From NCBI RefSeq assembly GCF_000090795.2, contig NW_003546254.1, forward strand, positions 589,831 through 625,958: a stretch of 36,128 nt of DNA, read 5' to 3'. Below, piece by piece: positions 30,228 to 36,128 of this stretch (its first letter is position 1; every line of letters starts with the position of its first letter). The position numbers were made by a program, and so were the translations under genes. The notes under the pieces were generated by a model, which was not told the DNA's origin, ran no database searches, and saw only the letters and a list, made by a program, of their open reading frames with translations. Origin of the DNA: Amphimedon queenslandica (taxonomy: Eukaryota; Porifera; Demospongiae; Haplosclerida; Niphatidae).

Positions 30228-30749
30228 AGTGATATAACCTTCTCTCCCAGCTACTGTTAGAGCATCACCTCAACACTGGAGAAGAAAAGCGGGCTGTAGT
30301 CTGGAAGAGAAGATAAAGGGTCGGTCAATGTCAGCCTTGTTAGGGTAGGATCTGGCGCTTGAAAAGGCTCAAACTGCAAGCTACTTAACACTGATTCTTC
30401 TAGGCAAGGGATTATAGATACAGGACAGCTTCGTACTAACTCAAACAAACCCTCCCAAGCTACAAACAAAGCTAAATATCACATGCAAATATCCAGAAAA
30501 TGTGAAATCAGTCAAATCACCATCTCATAATTAGTCCCGCCCATTCCCGCCATTATACCGTATAATATTTCATATTCTAATTATTCATAAAACCACGCCC
30601 ATCTACAATATTTTACCGTATTGTTCTTCTTTCTAAATAATCAAATAAAAGAAAAATTTAAAAAGTAAGTTTTTAGACAAAACAAACCTTTGGCTTTTCC
30701 TTTCTGTTTCACGCCTTATTTTTAATTTATTCTCAAGGGAGGAGAGGGA
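30228..30749. promoter_or_regulatory. Divergent promoter region between scaffold and chloride channel genes
   Basis: 522 bp between the two start codons. It contains a C-rich element CCCGCCCATTCCCGCC (30536-30551) and ACCACGCCCAT (30592-30602), resembling GC or CACC boxes. An open minus-strand frame (30257-30469) within it may be 5' UTR. A shared bidirectional promoter is inferred from spacing. Confidence 0.5.
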
Positions 30750-33700
30750 ATGGCTGGTCAAACGGAAACACAAGAATATGAGTTCGAGAGAACGCTGGTT
30801 AGTTATAGTATCAGTGTGATGGGCGTGGCCACAATATTCTTTCTTCTTTTTTTGTCAGATGCATGGACGTTATCGTAGTGAGCTGGGAGGGTTTGCCCGT
30901 GAGATAGCAGCCTCTCAGAGAGAAAGAGATGCCCAGAGGATGAAAATGGCGTCGGTAGCAAAACATCAAAGACGGGAACTGAGAAAAAGTAAGCAAAAGG
31001 TTAAAATGAAGACGACGTACGAGCTTTTAAAGTTCCCATACATGCATAAATTATAATAATAATTAATACCAATCAGCTGGAAATATTGTCATGGAATTAA
31101 TATTAAAGGTGGATTATTAAACCCACCAATTATCTCATTCTGAGCATCCTTGGGTACACTAAATTGCCAATCCGCTGATTACAAATTTTCAACAAATTGT
31201 CAAATTCAACTCTCACTGATATTTCGGTAGTACTACATGTGTACATGTACATGTATGTTGTTATGTGCTATTTTTTCTACTTGTATTTATTTATTATGCT
31301 TTGTATAGGATCATTTAATATATTCAAGACCTATATAGCTCCTTATGTTGGTGACTGGTTGTTCATACTAATGCTAGGACTACTAATGGCCGTACTGTCA
31401 TTCATCATTGATTATCTCATACAAATACTCGGAGAAGGTACTAAAGTGCATGTACATGTAATTTAACATCTTAAAAAAGAACATCTTTATAATGTGGACA
31501 ATTAGGACACTTTTATAATGAGGGCACCTTTTTAATATCTTAATTTGTACATACAATGTATCTTATACATAAATGCCTCTGAAATGAGGACACCTAATCC
31601 TGTATTAAGGACAGGTAGTGTGGGCCCAGTGGTGTCCTTAATAAAGAGGCTACAATATGCATTAGTTATGCTACATGGATGCACATTGATTATATTGATC
31701 ACAATTCCAGGATTGCAATGAAATCATAATTATTCTAGAAATGTTGTTCATATACGTACATTGACATACAGTATGACGTGTGTGTGTGTGTGTGTGAATG
31801 AATACTTGTGTAATTTGTATAATAAATAATTCTTTGTCTTTTGTGCTGTATTTGTTTTGTCTGGAGCCACATCACTCTATTACATGTATGTCTGCCCATG
31901 TCAATCTGGCTATAATAGCTTAACCATTTCATTAACAACTTCTTACCTCTTGTTTGAAGGAAAGGTTCCATCATTGCTCTTAGATCTAGAAGAGTTAGGG
32001 TTGAGTCTGGTCTAGGTTTCCTAAAATTTCCCATTTTCCAGCTTTTGGTCTCTCATATATCTAGCCTAAGTCTCCTATTTCTAGTTTGATGCATACCGTA
32101 TAGCTGGAAAAGTTTGCGGGAATTATATTTTGTGATTTTGTACCCATACAGCTTATTTTAATGTTTGTGGAATTTAATTTTGCTGGTGTAGGCGTGTACT
32201 GTTGATACACCCATTACTTATAATGCTTTGCGGAATCAAATTGTGCGTTTTTATGATGAACAGCAAACAGCAAAATTAAATTCCAGCAAATATTTCTAGC
32301 TATACGGTACGTATTGATATAATTACATTCTTTCTGATTAACTCAATTTTTGTTAATGCCCCTCACTGAATGGAGTGCTTCATACACTTACAATACAGTC
32401 TATACACGTGTCAGGATATGTGACATACCATTCATATTCTAGTACTCTATCATTTTTAGTAATGTCTTGCACGTGTTTGTTCATCCATGGTGGCCAACAC
32501 ACGTCTCTGTCTACAATTATAATGCCTTTAATTTGTAATTCATTTTGAAGGGTGTAAGTAATTCATTTTTTATTAAGGAATTTGCAATGTGTATAATTGT
32601 ACATGTACATGTATTGGAAAGTGACCTCTATACTGTACATGTACATTCATCACACTGTACTGTATGCATGTACATGTACATGTAGGTCTTATTGTAATAA
32701 AGGTCTTAATGATTTTATTGAACAAAATATACTTGTACCAAAATTGTGTAATTTTCTCTTGTGAGAATTATTATAAATTCCCACCATAATCAAAATATCA
32801 TAGTAGCCGTTTCCTTCCACTATAACATAAGAAGAAATTGAGTATACTGCATGCCTATAGTAGAATGTGGGGTTTCACACAGAGCAACTAAGTGAGCTAA
32901 ACAGCATGCTTCTGCTCAAACTTTATACACAACATAAGGACATGTATATGTTTCAGAAAAAAAAATAGAGATTCTCTCGTTGATACTTTTGACAAAATTT
33001 AACCAAATTGGACACTAGTGGAGGGCCTTTTTGTTCCATTTTTGAGCAACTTGACAATCCACTGACAAGAAGCTGGGATAAGCAATATGCTAAAACCCTG
33101 TGGGAAACCGACTTATACATTATACATGTACATGTACATTGTATATAAAGTTTATTGAATAACTTTCAATAAATACATGTACATATACTGTACTTGTACA
33201 TACATGTACATGTATACAGTAAAAATATACAAAGTTTGTACATACTACACCAACAAAATATACATACATGACGTTTGTTTATAGAATCACAATCACTAAT
33301 TATTGATATCATTGTTGATTTATGCATACAACATGTACATCACATACGTTTATTATATTAGTTTGGTACATGTATATTTAGTGTTTAGTGTTTATTTATG
33401 TAAGCTTTAGTTATTGCTTATTATGATAGTCGCTACTTTCTCACTTTTAAATCACAGCTGACATCACCACGTATAGCATTTCATCACTTATTACCTCAAA
33501 AGTAATTAAATTTTTGTAATAATAAGATTTTATAGACTAGTACTGACTCATAGTTACTCATGATTAATTAAATTTTGATTGTTTTCTTACTTGCCATACC
33601 ACTCCCTACAGTATGGGCCCAATCTCTCAGACAGTCACCAAACAAAAATTAAAAATCTAATTCCTCAATAAAGTACATGCATATACAGTCTACATATCTG

Positions 33701-36033
33701 TACATGTACATGTAATAATTGACATGGTTGTAAAATTTTAATGTATTTTTGTAATTTCGTGTATTAAAACTTAAAAAGAAGATATACTTTTAAAATACAT
33801 GTACATGTATATGTACAAAATGTGCATAGAAAACTGCAGTACTACATTCACAAGAACATGCACATGCATTTAATATTCTTTATAGTCTAAAAAAATTAAT
33901 TGATAATAATAATGTTACAGTACGTATGTACTATTAATCAATAATCATTATTATTATTATTCATTTTCCTTCAGCTCATCAAGTTCTTAGCTTAAAGCTG
34001 ATAGCTGACTCTCACTGGTTTCTTAAGGCATTTCTGTGGGTTGTGTTTCCATTGATACTGATACTCTTCTCTGTTGGCTTTGTTCAACTAGTGTCTGTTC
34101 ATGCTATTGGTATGTTCAAGTCTTTTAATCTTTGTCTTCCTCTCCCTCTCATCCATTAATATCATGTCATTCATTTTGTTATTAATATTATTAGTATTAT
34201 TAATAATATTGTATTATTGATATTATTAATATTATTAGTATCATTAGTTATTAATATTATTAGTATTATTAGTATATTATTAGTATATTAGCATTATTAG
34301 TATTATATCATTATTAGTATTATTATCAATATTGTTACTATTATTACTCTATTTTTTAATTTTTTTATTTTCTCCAGGCTCAGGTATACCAGAGATGAAG
34401 ACTGTCCTGAGAGGTGTCAATCTACCCAATTACCTTTCATTCAGGACCTTCATATCAAAGACTGTGACACTAATAACAGCAGCAGGGAGCACACTACCCA
34501 TTGGGAAGGAGGTACATTGTGTTATATAATGTCACTCAATTACACATACCCAACACTTGATGTAATGGAGCATTCATGTAGCTGGAATAACCAAATAAGG
34601 ATTACAGTAACGGGCTCATTGTTACATAGATCTAGATTTTATGAGGCCATTCTTACTAAAAATAAGAGACAGAAGGATACCTATAGGCCAGGAAAATGCA
34701 CGGACATGCATGGTAGTCTATAGTACAGTATAATAGTACAGGGTTTTAATTTGGCAAAATTTTGCCAAAAATGGCTAGGAGAGAATTCTTGATTTTAATA
34801 ACCTTTTCTGATTCATATACATGTACATGTACTTATGTTTTGTAGAAAGTTTGAGTGGATTCCTATCAAATTTGGATTTTTTACGAATTTTTAAAGTTGC
34901 ATTTTGCTAAAAAAAGAGAGAATTCTTCATTATTATAATTTTTCCTGATGCATGTACATGTACAACAATGTATAATAGTATATGTAATTGTTTTATTATA
35001 TTTTTGTGTATTTAGGGTCCTTTTGTTCACATATCAAGTATAATTGCTGAGATTATGTCTCGCATCATTGGAAAATATGTTAAGATCTTTAATCATATTT
35101 TTGCTGTAAGTCGTAAAAATATGTACATGTACATGTATGCATACTAATCATCATCAATTCATCATCATCATCATTATCATCATCATCATTATTATTATTA
35201 TTATTATACTGCAGCAATTTAAATAAAATTAAATAATTAAGAGGCCGACACATAACAGCAGAAAAATTAAATAACAATTAACTAACACTAATGAAAATAT
35301 TATCATTAATTGATGGTCATAATTCTTCATCATCACTATTCATAGAATGAAGCCCATACTAATGAGCTGTTAGCTGCTGCCTGTGCTGTTGGTGTCTCCA
35401 GTAATTTTGCTGCTCCCATTGGAGGTACAGTTCATAATACTAATTAATAGATGTATATATAATAACAGCAATTTTTGTGTTGCAGGTGGTATTTTTCCTT
35501 ATTTTTATCCTCACTTAAAATCCATGAAATTTAAATCACCTCCAATGCCATTCTATTGTATTACATTATAATGTAATGTATATACATGTACAGTAGACTA
35601 TGCCCAGGACACAAAAATTAGCTCACAAAATTTTTAATTTTTGAGGACTTTTTTGAAAACAATTAACACTCCAAAATTTCAATGTATAGATACATGTAAT
35701 TAGAGTAAAAATTATCTAATATTACATGTACTGTACATGTATTTATGTTTATACTTATATATTTTATATTTTACACTCAAAAATTTTAATGTATTTTAAA
35801 TTTTTGTGCACCCATTCTCCAGGCGTGTTATTCAGCATTGAAGTAACTGCCACTTATTTTGCCGTGAGGAATTACTGGAGGGGATTCTTTGGGGCTGTAT
35901 CTGGTGCCTTCCTCTTCCGTCTCATCGCCGTGTGGGTCAAACAAGAGGAGACTATTACTGCTCTCTTTAAGACTTCCTTTGACATTGTCTTCCCTTTCGA
36001 TCCTTTGGAAATAATGGCCTTTGCTTTTATTGG
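30750..36033 (+). CDS. ClC-1/2-type voltage-gated chloride channel, N-terminal portion (8 exons, 3' partial)
   Basis: Exons: 30750-30797, 30859-30988, 31309-31437, 33975-34109, 34378-34511, 35016-35105, 35346-35424 and 35823-36033. All are GT-AG, in continuous frame for 318 residues, and the gene continues past the window. The N-terminus [20 protein letters not shown] matches the ClC-2 L-Q-Y-E-Q-T-L-M-Y-G-R-Y segment. Helix B is [20 protein letters not shown]. Anion-pathway motifs are [14 protein letters not shown] (residues 148-161), GKEGPFVHI (190-198, with the gating Glu at 192) and [21 protein letters not shown] has Val at 256, where ClC exchangers have the proton Glu, so it should be a channel. 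[14 protein letters not shown] and [20 protein letters not shown] follow. The selectivity tyrosine and the CBS domains lie beyond the window. It is the plus-strand partner of a divergent pair. Confidence 0.96.
31480..31670. repeat. Degenerate repeat with AGGACAC / GTGTCCT ends
   Basis: Alternating fragments such as TATAATGAGGGCACCTTT, AATGAGGACACCTAAT and GGTGTCCTTAATAAAGAGG form imperfect inverted repeats. Related fragments occur at about 22965-23080. Probably an old interspersed element. Confidence 0.5.
32096..32307. mobile_element. 212-bp MITE, TA target (copy 2)
   Basis: Nearly identical to 11491-11701 over its full length and in the same orientation, with terminal repeat CCGTATAGCTGGAAA and end ATTTCTAGCTATACGG. 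It is flanked by TA at 32094-32095 and 32308-32309. There are few differences between the copies, which suggests recent activity. Confidence 0.88.
32905..33060 (+). repeat. Family B remnant
   Basis: TGCTCAAACTTTATACACAA, then CATAAGGACATGTATATG and a decayed GAGATTCTCTCGTTGATAC match the 19640-20240 units. Confidence 0.6.
34175..34340 (+). repeat. (ATT)n / TATTATTAG repeats upstream of a ClC acceptor
   Basis: Imperfect TATTATTAG repeats fill most of the short intron before the exon encoding GSGIPEM. Confidence 0.85.
34740..34950 (-). repeat. Family B unit, reverse orientation
   Basis: GCCAAAAATGGCTAGGAGAG, then TGTAGAAAGTTTGAGTGGATT and ACGAATTTTTAAAGTTGC are the reverse complement of family B landmarks. 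It lies inside the intron between GKE and GPFVH. Confidence 0.75.
35486..35571 (+). CDS. Candidate alternative terminal (poison) exon of the ClC gene
   Basis: Acceptor TTTTTGTGTTGCAG joins in phase to the exon ending at 35424 and would restore PIGG, continuing [17 protein letters not shown] to a TAA at 35569-35571. The canonical next exon is at 35823. Inclusion would truncate the channel. It may be a chance ORF. Confidence 0.3.
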
Positions 36034-36078
36034 GTAAGAAATTAGAGCTCCTGAAAGTGTGTTAATTTAACTTAATTG

Positions 36079-36128
<50 letters not shown>
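36034..36128. repeat. Start of next ClC intron with (CT)n run to the window end
   Basis: Donor GG|GTAAGA at 36034, then an uninterrupted CT repeat from about 36080 to the last base. It may lead into the next 3' splice site just outside the window. Confidence 0.85.

Larger units (their letters stand above)
31438..33974. other. 2.5-kb ClC intron with mobile elements
   Basis: Holds a degenerate block with GAGGACACC and GTGTCCTTAATAAAGAGG (31480-31670), a TG run (31779-31795), the second 211-bp-type MITE (32096-32307), a family B remnant (32905-33060) and many TACATG runs. No coding signal. Confidence 0.6.

Overview
The window is animal nuclear DNA, and the most likely source is an early-branching metazoan such as a demosponge. 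It carries metazoan protein families (an AFAP-like PH scaffold, a ClC-1/2-type chloride channel, Sec62, a PRRT3/4-like seven-TM protein). Introns are often short (one is 61 bp) with GT-AG ends. AT-rich spacers are saturated with TACATG/CATGTA motifs, microsatellites and small inverted-repeat elements. The sponge assignment is inference from this style; nothing in the window proves a species.

Layout. 1-786 (+) is the last exon of a gene for a multi-pass membrane protein that begins upstream. 1291-5046 (+) holds the last four recognisable exons of SEC62, with introns full of satellite-like repeats. 5532-6818 (-) is an intronless seven-transmembrane gene, convergent with SEC62. 7308/7581-30227 (-) is one large gene of 24 or 25 exons for a protein of about 2,000 residues. 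Reconstructed exon by exon in one continuous phase, it encodes an N-terminal helical segment, six PH domains, a linker with six YxxP tyrosine motifs, a coiled-coil segment and a long polyproline C-terminus. An intact 5S rRNA gene (14042-14160, +) sits antisense inside one of its introns. 30750-36033 (+) contains the first eight coding exons of a ClC-2-like chloride channel. It is transcribed divergently from the PH gene across about 520 bp and runs off the window end.

The PH scaffold is the most unusual item. It combines repeated phosphoinositide/protein-binding modules, probable SH2 docking tyrosines on separately skippable exons, and polyproline for SH3/EVH1/profilin partners. This looks like a membrane-to-actin signalling scaffold related to, but more elaborate than, AFAP1. 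The rest of the interest lies in the repeats: a 41-bp array of hairpins, a family of ~178-188-bp repeats found in both orientations at several loci (one copy a long palindrome), a nearly identical pair of TA-flanked MITEs, a TTA-flanked Harbinger-like MITE, and microsatellites lying directly against 3' splice sites.

Exon borders were read by eye from GT-AG signals, reading-frame continuity and family resemblance. No search or transcript data were available.
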